Shown one piece after another: positions 25,488-33,775 of a stretch of 64,000 bases of DNA. Position numbers and translations under genes: made by a program. The number at the start of each line of letters is the position of its first letter. Position 1 is the stretch's first letter. The notes under the pieces were generated by a model. The model did no database searches, was not told the origin of the DNA, and saw nothing but the letters and a program-made list of their open reading frames with translations. The DNA lies in contig NZ_AP018316.1 in the NCBI RefSeq assembly GCF_002368115.1, positions 2,843,760-2,907,759 on the forward strand, in the 5' to 3' direction. The stretch comes from Dolichospermum compactum NIES-806 (GTDB taxonomy: Bacteria > Cyanobacteriota > Cyanobacteriia > Cyanobacteriales > Nostocaceae).

Positions 25488-25919
25488 ATGCGGTTACGCT
25501 CAATGCAGTTAATTTTTATAGCTGGGCTAATGGGGTTACTTTCCTGGATATGGACACCCACAGCCCTAGCATTAACACAGATTAAATTATCTGATATTTC
25601 CTATCACGAATGTCCATCAGAACTGTCCAGTGGAATAGTAGGTAGTAGCGGTTCAAATACTGCCAGTTGCTTCATCGTTACAGGTAAAGCGGAAAACAGC
25701 ACCCGCAAAACTGTTTATGATGCGGATATTTTTGGGCGTATATATGATGCTAATGGTGACTCAACCTTACAAAATCGGACTCGTCTGGGTTTAATCGCCG
25801 AAGTTTCTCCCGGAGTTAGCGATTTTGAATTTAGAATCACAGTCCCCAGTAATCAGCCTTTACCATTACAACTTAAACAATTTAAAGCTGCTGGATTTAG
25901 TGGAAGAGTCAGAAGATAA
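25488..25919 (+). CDS. Exported protein of unknown function
   Basis: A 143-residue protein with a signal peptide (MRLRSMQLIFIAGLMGLLSW..., cleavage probably after ALALT) and a small beta-rich domain containing two cysteines (YHECPSE, TASCFIVTG), likely disulfide-bonded in the periplasm or lumen. A GTG three codons earlier is open; ATG at 25488 is closer to AAAGGTG. The strand pattern (TRKTVYDADIFGRIYDANGD, VSPGVSDFEFRITVP) resembles FxLYD-type immunoglobulin-like domains, which is only an impression. No partner gene is adjacent. Confidence 0.65.
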   Translation: MRLRSMQLIFIAGLMGLLSWIWTPTALALTQIKLSDISYHECPSELSSGIVGSSGSNTASCFIVTGKAENSTRKTVYDADIFGRIYDANGDSTLQNRTRLGLIAEVSPGVSDFEFRITVPSNQPLPLQLKQFKAAGFSGRVRR

Positions 25920-25974
25920 GAGTTGTAGAGACGTTCCTGGGAACGTCCTTACATTGAAAATCGTAAGTTGGGGC

Positions 25975-26253
25975 TTAAAATCCTTGTACCAAGGTGGCAC
26001 GAGCTAAACTATCTAAAATACCACCAACTATGTTCAATGCCAAAAATGCCAGGATAGGGGAGAAATCCATCCCACCCAAGGGGGGAATTATGGAACGAAA
26101 TAGATTGAGGTAGGGATCACTAATTTGGCTTAAAGCTGCAAATGGTTGATTAGACCATTCAATGGTGGGAAACCAAGTCAACAAGACTCGAATAATCAGC
26201 AAATAGCTGTAAAGAGAGACAAAGGTAGCTAGAGTTGTAATTAGTAAATTCAT
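25975..26253 (-). CDS. YggT-family membrane protein
   Basis: A 92-residue membrane protein of the YggT/Ycf19 family. The two hydrophobic helices are LLITTLATFVSLYSYLLIIRVLL and MDFSPILAFLALNIVGGILD, and the loop carries the family motif TWFPTIEWSNQPFAALSQISDPYLNLFRSIIPP (shortened to its core: DPYLNLFRSIIPP). Members are implicated in membrane or nucleoid organisation in chloroplasts and cyanobacteria. It is likely monocistronic or co-transcribed with the YtxH-like gene upstream. Confidence 0.88.
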   Translation of the reverse strand: MNLLITTLATFVSLYSYLLIIRVLLTWFPTIEWSNQPFAALSQISDPYLNLFRSIIPPLGGMDFSPILAFLALNIVGGILDSLARATLVQGF

Positions 26254-26355
26254 GGATGGGTAACTTTCCTGTTAAATGTCAAACATAGATTCTTGATTGA
26301 TTTTAATTTAGCTCACGTCCCATTGTGTAGCCAATCAATATAACAAAGGGAAAGC

Positions 26356-26691
26356 TTAAGAATGCTCATTAACTTCCTGGGATGAGTTGCTGTTGACATT
26401 ACCTAATTGCTTCCGCACATCATCAATTGTGGCATTAAGTTGGGCAATTTTATCTTCGAGCGATCGCCTGGTTGCTTCTATTTCCAAACTTTCATGACCA
26501 GAAGCCCTCATCTGCCGCTTTTTAGTCCCTGTCTGTCCATCATTTTCCCCAGCAGTTAACCCTTCATGCTCTTCATTTGCAAACTTAGCATCTAAGCGCG
26601 AAGTAATCACCGCCCCTAAAATACCACCAACTACACCCCCAATCAATGACCCCAATAACAAACCACTAGCAAAACCATCTTGCTGACTCAT
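26356..26691 (-). CDS. YtxH-like small membrane protein
   Basis: A 111-residue protein. The N terminus carries one glycine-rich hydrophobic helix (SGLLLGSLIGGVVGGILGAVI) followed by a charged linker and a C-terminal coiled coil (RRSLEDKIAQLNATIDDVRK). This layout is typical of YtxH/gas-vesicle-like stress proteins. The frame extends upstream through a TTG, but ATG at 26691 (MSQQDGF) is the natural start. It lies between YggT and upp on the same strand. Function is unknown. Confidence 0.7.
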   Translation of the reverse strand: MSQQDGFASGLLLGSLIGGVVGGILGAVITSRLDAKFANEEHEGLTAGENDGQTGTKKRQMRASGHESLEIEATRRSLEDKIAQLNATIDDVRKQLGNVNSNSSQEVNEHS

Positions 26692-26767
26692 ATTTTTTAC
26701 CGTTTTCTCGAAAATAAGCAACTTTGACCGTACTTTAGCTATTTTCCGTCCTTAGCGGCATCCTAGC

Positions 26768-27418
26768 TCAAGTTCCAAAAATGCGATCTCCCGCATCCCC
26801 TAATCCTGGGACAATATACCCCCGATCATCAAGCGTTTCATCAATAGTAGCGGTGTAAACGATTAAGCCAGGATAGACAGCAGCCAATTTTTTCAACGCT
26901 GGGGGAGCAACAACTACAGATATAATCCGAATTAACGCCGGATCAACACCTCTTTGGGTCAATTCATCCATTACTGCCATTATAGAGCCTCCAGTAGCCA
27001 ACATCGGCTCAGTAATTAAAACCCGCGTTTCGGGGGCAAATTTTTCGGGTAATTTATTTAAATAACAAGTAGGTTCCAGAGTTTCTTCATTTCGCGCCAA
27101 GCCAAAATGGTAAATTGATGCCAAAGGTAGTACACCCTGCGCTCCCTCTAACAAGCCTAAACCAGCCCGTAAAATCGGCACAACAGCCACAGGTATCTGA
27201 GGATTAATAAAAGTGGCTACACAGGTCGTCAGAGGCGTTTGCACCGTTGTTTCTTGAGTCGGCAACCACTCCCTAGCAGCCTCATACGTTAGCCATCTAC
27301 CCAACTCAGTAATAGCAGAACGGAATAATACAGATGGTGTAGCTACATCACGAGCAACTCCCAACCAGTGCTGAATTAAAGGATGAGGTGGAACATAAAC
27401 ACGGAGTTGTTGCGTCAT
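26768..27418 (-). CDS. upp: Uracil phosphoribosyltransferase
   Basis: Salvages uracil to UMP using PRPP. The 216-residue product has the family's PRPP-binding loop region VLITEPMLATGGSIMAVMDEL (here with E-P-M rather than the usual D-P-M), the flexible-loop arginine region VVPILRAGLGLLEG and the uracil-binding C terminus YIVPGLGDAGDRIFGT. The ATG at 27418 gives the normal length. Single-gene transcription is likely. Confidence 0.95.
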   Translation of the reverse strand: MTQQLRVYVPPHPLIQHWLGVARDVATPSVLFRSAITELGRWLTYEAAREWLPTQETTVQTPLTTCVATFINPQIPVAVVPILRAGLGLLEGAQGVLPLASIYHFGLARNEETLEPTCYLNKLPEKFAPETRVLITEPMLATGGSIMAVMDELTQRGVDPALIRIISVVVAPPALKKLAAVYPGLIVYTATIDETLDDRGYIVPGLGDAGDRIFGT

Positions 27419-27475
27419 AGCTAGAAAATGGCGGCTGGATAATTGTCTTTTTACTGCAACATCATAGCAGAATTC

Positions 27476-27512
27476 AGGAGTCAGGAGTTAGGAGTCAGGA
27501 GTCAGGAGAAAG
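27476..27512. repeat. Short tandem repeat (GGAGTCA/GGAGTTA)n
   Basis: About four heptameric units of the same type as the array at 20286, immediately upstream of a MITE. Confidence 0.75.
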
Positions 27513-27518
27513 AAGAAA

Positions 27519-27792
27519 GCAGGACTTACGCAATTGGCACAAGCGATTCCTAGGTCGCGCTTCCCTATCGCCCAGAGACAGGGAAGCAATGAGTATTGAA
27601 TAGTATATAAGTATTATTTACTCGGAACATCCCAAAAAATTCAAAGAGTTCCCCGCTGACATCAAGTACAATTTACTGTCTAATTATTTAATTCAGCAAC
27701 TAAAACGTCCAGATGTTCAAATGTATTTGGTCTGATTTAAAATGACCACTTCCTTCTATAACGATCGCTTGTGCCAGTTGCGTAAGTCCTGC
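27519..27792. mobile_element. MITE derived from the IS701-type element (274 bp)
   Basis: Ends GCAGGACTTACGCAATTGGC (27519) and the inverse ending at 27792 form a 28-bp imperfect inverted repeat matching the IS at 42295-43544. The interior retains a plus-strand coding remnant, LLSNYLIQQLKRPDVQMYLV with stop, which is the C terminus of the same transposase type. It also carries a short dispersed repeat at 27541-27575. The rest of the transposase is deleted. Confidence 0.88.
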
Positions 27793-27903
27793 TGGTGTTA
27801 TTTTAAAATCATCAACATTGCGAGTAACTAATGAAGAGATATTATCTTCGGCAGATTCCTTATCTATAAAACGTAATCTCTCAAATAAAGGCAGTTCTTT
27901 TTT
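27793..27903 (-). pseudogene. PIN-domain toxin remnant
   Basis: A frame without start or stop reads KELPLFERLRFIDKESAEDN then ISSLVTRNVDDFKITP and runs into the MITE. LVTRNVDDF is the pattern near the C terminus of VapC-type PIN toxins. The gene appears to have been cut by the MITE; the missing end is not found on its other side. Confidence 0.45.
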
Positions 27904-28051
27904 TGTTGCTGCAAGTAATTGGATAATGTTTTAATAACTGCTGACCACTGATAGCTGAATGCTTACCTTATGCTTAAATTAACAATTGCCCAGAAACTAT
28001 CCCAGCTAGTCCACGTCATCTCACATATCACATATTATAGGCAATCTTATC

Positions 28052-28732
28052 ATGAGTCGTTCTATCCGTTGGCAATCTAGCACCGCTGCACTCATGGCTA
28101 TAGCTATTACCACAGGTGCAGCTACCCCTTTACTATCCTTTAGTCCGGTTATGGCACAAGGATACAATCTCAATCAATCACGGACAATTAGTATTCGCTC
28201 TGGTGCGACTTTACCTGTTATTTACGAAAAAGAGAAGGTTATTGTCAAACCGGGTGAAACATTGGCTTTAACTCTGAAAATAGCTGACAATGTTACTGAT
28301 AGTAACAGAAATATTTTAATTCCTGCTAATAGTGAGGTTATTGGGGAATTACAACCAGTAAGATTAAATACTCGATCTACCAATAATAATCAGCAAGGTG
28401 TTCGTTTTGTAGCCAGAGAATTAGTATTTCCTTCTGGACAACGACAACAGATTTATGCTAACTCTAAAACTATCACCCAAACAGAAACAATTACTAAGGG
28501 AGCAAGCACTGGACAAATATTAACTGATGCTGCGATTGGTGCGGGTGCTGCTAGTCTGATTTCATTGGTGACTGGTAACAAGAAAATTGAAGTTTTAGAA
28601 CCTGTAGGTGGTGCAGCAGCGGGGGCTTTAGCTAGTATACTATTACGGAAACCAAAAGCTGCTGTTTTTGTGCTAAGACCAGAACAGGATTTAGATATTA
28701 CGCTGACTTCAACTTTAGTGATAACTCGTTAA
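28052..28732 (+). CDS. Exported protein of unknown function
   Basis: A 226-residue protein with a clear signal peptide (IRWQSSTAALMAIAITTGAA..., cleavage likely after VMAQ). The mature part is beta-rich (LNQSRTISIRSGATLPVIYE, VKPGETLALTLKIAD, LIPANSEVIGELQPV) with a short hydrophobic glycine/alanine stretch (AAIGAGAASLISLVTG, GGAAAGALASILL) before the C terminus. The IPANSEVIG...LVFPSG pattern recalls the VirB10/TrbI C-terminal fold, but there is no conjugation gene nearby, so this is only a similarity. It is followed closely by an SLH gene. Confidence 0.6.
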   Translation: MSRSIRWQSSTAALMAIAITTGAATPLLSFSPVMAQGYNLNQSRTISIRSGATLPVIYEKEKVIVKPGETLALTLKIADNVTDSNRNILIPANSEVIGELQPVRLNTRSTNNNQQGVRFVARELVFPSGQRQQIYANSKTITQTETITKGASTGQILTDAAIGAGAASLISLVTGNKKIEVLEPVGGAAAGALASILLRKPKAAVFVLRPEQDLDITLTSTLVITR

Positions 28733-28808
28733 TAGACTGGATTTCATGATACAAGTAATAAGGCGATTTTATGCTGAATCATGGTAAGCGATCGCTTTAT
28801 TTTTATAA

Positions 28809-29129
28809 ATGTCTATGTTCTTAGCAACAAAAAAAAGACATGAGCAGATAGTTACTTTGAAGAATTTACAATCAAAAACAGCATTATTTATGGCTTTAGG
28901 TATCACATCTACTGCCACTTTACCTTTAATTATAGCAAATCAAGTTTTTGCTCAAACCTCTTTTACTGATGTTCAATCTAGCTACTGGGCATCACAATTT
29001 ATTCAAGAATTATCAAGACGAGGTATTATTGCTGGTTTTCCTGATGGTAGTTTTCGTGCCGAAGAGGCAGTAACCCGCGCTCAATTTGCGGCTATGCTCA
29101 ATAAGGCTTTTAATAAATGGGAAAAATAG
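28809..29129 (+). CDS. Single SLH-domain exported protein, probably truncated
   Basis: A 106-residue product with a signal peptide (KTALFMALGITSTATLPLII..., cleavage near VFAQ) and one S-layer homology domain (TSFTDVQSSYWASQFIQELS and GIIAGFPDGSFRAEEAVTRA). SLH proteins usually carry two or three such domains or a downstream porin. This one stops after the first, with NKAFNKWEK, so it is probably the stub of a longer gene, although no continuation is visible after 29129. Confidence 0.7.
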   Translation: MSMFLATKKRHEQIVTLKNLQSKTALFMALGITSTATLPLIIANQVFAQTSFTDVQSSYWASQFIQELSRRGIIAGFPDGSFRAEEAVTRAQFAAMLNKAFNKWEK

Positions 29130-29272
29130 TGTTGATTTAATCCTGATTGAACCTAATACGGATTTAAAATTAACAATAAGTCAAGACTTGCAAATTCCTT
29201 GAAGATATGTTTTAAAAATGATTGTGATTAGTTAGTGTCAAATTCTTACTTAAAATCATAAATTCCTGTCAG

Positions 29273-30622
29273 CTAATTAACGGCCAGCAACCAAATTATA
29301 AAGGTAGTTCCTGGGGCATAAGGTGATGTGATGACTGAGTTGATTGCCGGACTAAAAACCTCGATGTTTCCGTGCATTTCTACTATTAACTGTTTAGCAA
29401 TGGCGATTCCTAGGCCAGTTCCCGGAATTTCTGTTTTTGCCTGTACACCTCGGTAATGTCTTTCTCCTAGATGTTTTAAGTCTTCTGGAGGAATACCTGG
29501 ACCTGTATCACTAATAGCAATACCTTGTAAATTTCCTTTTTGTTGCCCACATTGGACTAATATCTTACCTCCAGATGGCGTATATTTTAAAGCGTTATCC
29601 AGGATGTTACTCAAGACTTCTTGTAAGGCTTTCTCATTGACTATTGCTAAGGGTAAGTGAGGAGAAATTTCTGTGATTAATTGTAAATTTCTTTCTTGAG
29701 CAATGGCTTGTGCAGATATTAATAAAGGTGCTAATAAATCTACTAAGAAACAATTAGTTAATTGTTCTCCTGTTCCGGGTAATAATAACGCAGGTTTAGC
29801 TGCTTTTTGCACATTTGCGTTAATAACTACTTTTGATTCTGGTAGAGGTAAAGGTTCTAAATCTGCTGTATTTAAATCAATTACTTGATCAAATTGTTTT
29901 AATAGTTCTTGTAAGCGATCGCTCTCCCGGACTATACTGGTGGCGACTTCCCGATTAGGATCAACCGGTAGCATTCGTTTAAATAGTAATTTCCCAAAGG
30001 TGCGGACAGCAGTTAAGGGGTTACGAAATTGATGTAAGAGATTATCTAATAAATCCCGTTGTCTCTCTTGGAGAATTTGTTCCTGCTGGAGTTGATGTTG
30101 CAACCATGCCTGGCGCTGGTCTAAAATGCAAGCGATCGCTAAAGTCTTAGCAATGCGTTCAATCTCCCTTTCCTCGCGTTCATTCCATTCCCTATCTTCC
30201 CTCGCCGTCACCAATAACCCCATCATCACACCTTCATAAATCAAAGGTAAAACAATTTGGTTATGACTAAGCAAATATTCATCTTGTGCATTGTGTAAAT
30301 TTTGTTTTCCTGTTGCTGCCGATTCCGCTGATTCATGGGAGGATATTGGAGTCGGTTTTAACAATCTCATTTGCTGATTGGGTAACGATAAAACATTAGC
30401 TAACTTTACAGGATAACCTTCCCCCACTTCACTATATTCATCACTGGAATTTAATGCTATAGTCTCTGGATACACCATTACCGGAATTAGTTGCGCCTCC
30501 CCTGTAGATTTTTCTACTAGTTCTTGTGTCAAATAAACAACAGTAAAGCCTGCTCCCATCCCTTGGGTTAGCAGATCCATTTGCTCTCGACATAGAGCAA
30601 GAAAATCAGAACTGGCAGACAT
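29273..30622 (-). CDS. GAF-containing sensor histidine kinase
   Basis: A 449-residue cytoplasmic two-component sensor kinase. An N-terminal GAF-like domain (about residues 1-170) precedes a HisKA dimerisation helix with the phospho-acceptor histidine in LLHQFRNPLTAVRTFGKLLF, and an HATPase domain with the N box NILDNALKYTPSGG, G1 box DTGPGIP and G2 box GTGLGIAIAKQL. There is no membrane segment. Two start codons are close (30628 and 30622); MSASSDFLALCREQ at 30622 resembles related proteins. No response regulator is adjacent. Confidence 0.9.
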   Translation of the reverse strand: MSASSDFLALCREQMDLLTQGMGAGFTVVYLTQELVEKSTGEAQLIPVMVYPETIALNSSDEYSEVGEGYPVKLANVLSLPNQQMRLLKPTPISSHESAESAATGKQNLHNAQDEYLLSHNQIVLPLIYEGVMMGLLVTAREDREWNEREEREIERIAKTLAIACILDQRQAWLQHQLQQEQILQERQRDLLDNLLHQFRNPLTAVRTFGKLLFKRMLPVDPNREVATSIVRESDRLQELLKQFDQVIDLNTADLEPLPLPESKVVINANVQKAAKPALLLPGTGEQLTNCFLVDLLAPLLISAQAIAQERNLQLITEISPHLPLAIVNEKALQEVLSNILDNALKYTPSGGKILVQCGQQKGNLQGIAISDTGPGIPPEDLKHLGERHYRGVQAKTEIPGTGLGIAIAKQLIVEMHGNIEVFSPAINSVITSPYAPGTTFIIWLLAVN

Positions 30623-30928
30623 TAGCATGAGTTCAGGAATCTAGAAGGAGTCAGGAAGAACGAAGAAGGAACAAGGAAATTATCCAGTCCCCAGTCCCCA
30701 ATCAAGGTTTATAGCTATCTAGTTTAGTCTGGTAATGGATGATTGGTAAGGAGTAATGGCTGAAAAGTCAGCAATTTTTTTAATTTTTAATTCTTCATTT
30801 TTCAGAGTTTTCCCCCAGTTGTATCAAAACATTAAAAACTCTTGATTTTTTAAGATAGAACTTATATGATGACGACGGATTTTGTAGCCATAACTACAGT
30901 CTATAGCTTGAAACAGGAGGACAATAGG

Positions 30929-31258
30929 TTGGCAAGGAGACGCAAGCGGAAGAGCCGTCGTAGGCAGGAAGGACGGCGCATACTTGAGCATATCCCTCAG
31001 TACAGCATTGAAAGTGGCGAAGATAAGCCTGTGACAGCAGCAAGAAAGTTCATTCAAGCTGAAGGTATTTTGCCACCTGCGCTGCTACTAGTAAAACGCA
31101 ATGAACATACAACGGACCGTTATTTCTGGGCGGAAAAAGGTCTGTTTGGCGCTCAATACGTAGAAGAGAATCATTTTTTGTTCCCTAGTCTCAGGATTTT
31201 AGAATCACCAACAGCACCAGCGCCAGAACCTGTCGCTGTTGCTGTTGCTAGTAACTAA
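30929..31258 (+). CDS. DUF3155 protein
   Basis: A 109-residue cyanobacterial protein with a very basic N terminus (ARRRKRKSRRRQEGRRILEH) followed by QYSIESGEDKPVTAARKFIQ and DRYFWAEKGLFGAQYVEENH. The best start is the TTG at 30929, eight bases after a full AGGAGG (30915-30920) and exactly at the family's N terminus; the in-frame ATG at 30866 would add 21 unrelated residues. The basic patch suggests nucleic-acid binding, but function is unknown. Confidence 0.8.
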   Translation: MARRRKRKSRRRQEGRRILEHIPQYSIESGEDKPVTAARKFIQAEGILPPALLLVKRNEHTTDRYFWAEKGLFGAQYVEENHFLFPSLRILESPTAPAPEPVAVAVASN

Positions 31259-31312
31259 ACAACAAATGACCATCATATCTTGTAAATGTGACTTCTGAAT
31301 CTGTGAATAATT

Positions 31313-31360
31313 AACTGGCAATTGTTACCAGTTTGTTCAAAAATTTCATTTTTTTTAATT
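31313..31360 (+). terminator. Possible terminator of the DUF3155 gene
   Basis: AACTGG (31313-31318) pairs with CCAGTT (31328-31333) and is followed by a T-rich stretch ending TTTTTTTTAATTTTTT. Confidence 0.5.
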
Positions 31361-31719
31361 TTTTGGTTGAAATTGCCAGTCAGGTTTAAATACATTCTCT
31401 CAAGTCATGGCATAATTAATCCTTCATTAATCTACAACAGATTAGATGAATCAGTTTGTTATCAGCTTATACAAAAGAGAATAGCGACAGAGCCAAGGTC
31501 ATCCAAAAAACGAAGCATGAATTATTTATGCTCTCACTAATTTGGACTACTATCAAACTCTGTCCGCCAATTTAAATTTTTCCTCATGACATACCAAGCA
31601 TCAGGAAGATTAACGGCACTAGCAGAATTTTCTCTTCTCCCCTACTGCTGATTTCCTCAAAACTTGAGTCAGAAGCCTACATGAATGTAGATAATGCTAG
31701 TTTTCACCCCCAAAATCAA
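31361..31719. other. Intergenic region between convergent genes
   Basis: About 360 bases in which no gene or recognisable repeat is visible. Confidence 0.4.
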
Positions 31720-32253
31720 TCAAGTGTCCAGCGTCTTTAGCTGTAATGCCCTTTGTAACTCAGCCAGTTCATCTCTATGGGCAGTTACAGTGATTGTACT
31801 TGAGAAGTTTTGCCCACTTGGGATATTTTCCATCTTGAGTGACACCTTCTCAAGTCTTCCAGATTTTTTCCAGTACAATAATCCACTTAAAGGCGAAAAC
31901 AGGATTATTACTAGAAAAAATTGGCCAAAATCGGGCAAAAGCATTGATAGAACCAACGCCAAACAACCCAAACCTACGGCTGCTAATATAGTCAAAAATA
32001 TAGCTAGAAACCAGCTAGGGCTAACCAATCCTTCAAAAGTGACTTGATTTTTAGCAGAATCTACCGCTGAAACTCGATAAGCACGAGAGCGAAAATACTC
32101 CTTTAATGCAGCCATTAATGTATTCTCATCCTGTTCTGAAGTCAATTGCATCACTTCTGTACGATCCTTAGTCGAAGCGCGTATAAAGAAAAATAATCCA
32201 ACTGATAACAGAAAAGTTAAGAGGAACGTAGATTGAGAAACAGTAGAATTCAT
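31720..32253 (-). CDS. Cofactor assembly of complex C subunit B (CCB1-like)
   Basis: A 177-residue membrane protein resembling the CCB1 family (formerly DUF3529), which in plants and algae helps attach heme ci to cytochrome b6. Visible are an N-terminal helix (FLLTFLLSVGLFFFIRASTK), a soluble segment (ALKEYFRSRAYRVSAVDSAK, VTFEGLVSPSWF) and two further helices (FLAIFLTILAAVGLGCLALVL, FFLVIILFSPLSGLLYW). It would act in the thylakoid membrane. Assignment rests on recalled family resemblance. Confidence 0.7.
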   Translation of the reverse strand: MNSTVSQSTFLLTFLLSVGLFFFIRASTKDRTEVMQLTSEQDENTLMAALKEYFRSRAYRVSAVDSAKNQVTFEGLVSPSWFLAIFLTILAAVGLGCLALVLSMLLPDFGQFFLVIILFSPLSGLLYWKKSGRLEKVSLKMENIPSGQNFSSTITVTAHRDELAELQRALQLKTLDT

Positions 32254-32375
32254 AACTAATTTTTACGTCTGAAATTTTCAGTAGACTTAACCCATTATCA
32301 ATTATTCTGGAAATAGGTAACAGCTAACAAACAACAAACGGAAGTTGTTCTTAATTTTTAAGTTTTAATTTTTAT

Positions 32376-32948
32376 ATGACGCAAAACTCCGAAACACCAT
32401 CATATAACCTTCGGGCTATAGCCCAACAATTTCGCCTAGCAGGTTGGATTAGTTTATGGATTCAGTTGGTATTAGGTGTAATTTCTGGAATAATTGTCTT
32501 GTTATTTGGCATTTTTAGTCAAAAAGCAGGTAGCCCCAGTAACAATCCAGGAACGGGCTTTGGCGTGTTTTTAGCAATTTGTGGCATACTTCTGTTGGGT
32601 GCTGGTATTTACTTAGCTTATCGCTACACTAGAATTGGCAAGAAATTAGAATCCCCTAATCCCACTAATCGCCCTCGTAAGGTGGAAACTGTGCAGGTAT
32701 TACGTTTAGGTCTATGGATAAATTTAGGGGGAATATTAGTCACTTTATTGGGAGCGCAAGCGATCGTTGGTACACTAGTAGCCAGGTCTATATCTCCTCA
32801 AGCAGTAACTACTCAATTATTTGACCCGACTCGGATTATTAGCGGATTGGATATGCTTATAGTCCAGGCAAATACAAACACCGTATCAGCGCATTTTGCT
32901 GGGTTATTGGCATCCTTGTGGTTAATAAATCGGATTAATAAACCATAA
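32376..32948 (+). CDS. DUF3611 membrane protein
   Basis: A 190-residue protein with four hydrophobic helices: LWIQLVLGVISGIIVLLFGIF, FGVFLAICGILLLGAGIYLAY, LGLWINLGGILVTLLGAQAI and HFAGLLASLWLINRI. This is the DUF3611 family of cyanobacteria and chloroplasts, related to the inner-envelope protein TIC21. The role in cyanobacteria is unsettled (import or metal transport has been proposed for plant relatives). It is divergent from the CCB1-like gene. Confidence 0.78.
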   Translation: MTQNSETPSYNLRAIAQQFRLAGWISLWIQLVLGVISGIIVLLFGIFSQKAGSPSNNPGTGFGVFLAICGILLLGAGIYLAYRYTRIGKKLESPNPTNRPRKVETVQVLRLGLWINLGGILVTLLGAQAIVGTLVARSISPQAVTTQLFDPTRIISGLDMLIVQANTNTVSAHFAGLLASLWLINRINKP

Positions 32949-32968
32949 TTGACAGTGCTTGTAGTATC

Positions 32969-33553
32969 TTAATCCCTGAAAACAGGTAATTCTAAAATAA
33001 ATCCTGGTAAAACATTTTCTCCCGATAAACTTGTCGGTAATGATACTATTTCTACAGACTGATTTTGACGGTAAATTTCTACTTGTTGATTTTGAGGATC
33101 AATTAACCAACCTAAACGTAAACCACTATTAAGATATTCCTGCATTTTCTCCTGTAATTGACTTAAAGAATCTGTACGAGAACGCAATTCTATGACAAAA
33201 TCAGGACAAATTTTAGCAAATTTTTCTTTTTCTTTAATGGTTAAAGATTCCCAACGTTCATTAGCAATCCAAGCCACATCAGGAGAACGTTTACCACCAT
33301 TAGGTAGAGTAAAAACAGTAGAAGAACTAAATACTTTTCCGAGTTTGGTTTGAAGATTCCATAACCAAACATAACCATTAAAATCTGACTCTCTATTACC
33401 ACTAATTGCACCAACTGGAGGCATAATTATCAATTCTCCCTTAGCAGTTTGTTCAAGTTTCCAATCTTCATTGATTTGACATAGTTGATAAAACTGTTCA
33501 TCACTTAACTCTACATTTTTGATATTTAAAATAACTGATTGAGTTGTCATCAT
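32969..33553 (-). CDS. Uma2-family endonuclease-like protein
   Basis: An intact 194-residue Uma2 (DUF820) protein: LSDEQFYQLCQINEDWKLEQ, GELIIMPPVGAISGNRESDF, KRSPDVAWIANERW with the SPDV motif, PDFVIELRSRTDSLSQLQEK with the E and distal K/Q positions, and LRLGWLIDPQNQQVEIYR. The start is the ATG at 33553, because AAGGAG lies at 33563-33568; the open frame above it is leader. Function is not established for the family. Confidence 0.88.
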   Translation of the reverse strand: MMTTQSVILNIKNVELSDEQFYQLCQINEDWKLEQTAKGELIIMPPVGAISGNRESDFNGYVWLWNLQTKLGKVFSSSTVFTLPNGGKRSPDVAWIANERWESLTIKEKEKFAKICPDFVIELRSRTDSLSQLQEKMQEYLNSGLRLGWLIDPQNQQVEIYRQNQSVEIVSLPTSLSGENVLPGFILELPVFRD

Positions 33554-33639
33554 TGCTGAAAACTCCTTAACGCTTAGGTAATGGAGAAGAGTATCTGAAC
33601 TAATTATCAACTATATTTTGTAGATTTGCTACTGATTAT

Positions 33640-33675
33640 AATTAAACGCAGATAAACGCAGATAAACACAGATAG
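33640..33675. repeat. Short repeat (AAACGCAGAT)n
   Basis: Three imperfect copies of AAACGCAGAT. The inverse tract ATCTGCGTTCATCTGCGTTT occurs at about 63250. Confidence 0.6.
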
Positions 33676-33775
33676 GAAACATGGCATTAGTGGTATATAG
33701 GGTTTAGCATTGTTAAGCCCCTACACTTAATCACCTCAATCAAGTACAATTGACAAAACTTAACGAAATTCACCA

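Noticed and set aside
28052..28732. Conjugation protein of the TrbI/VirB10 type
   Set aside because: Only a loose pattern in the beta-rich region; no other conjugation gene is near, so no transfer function is claimed.
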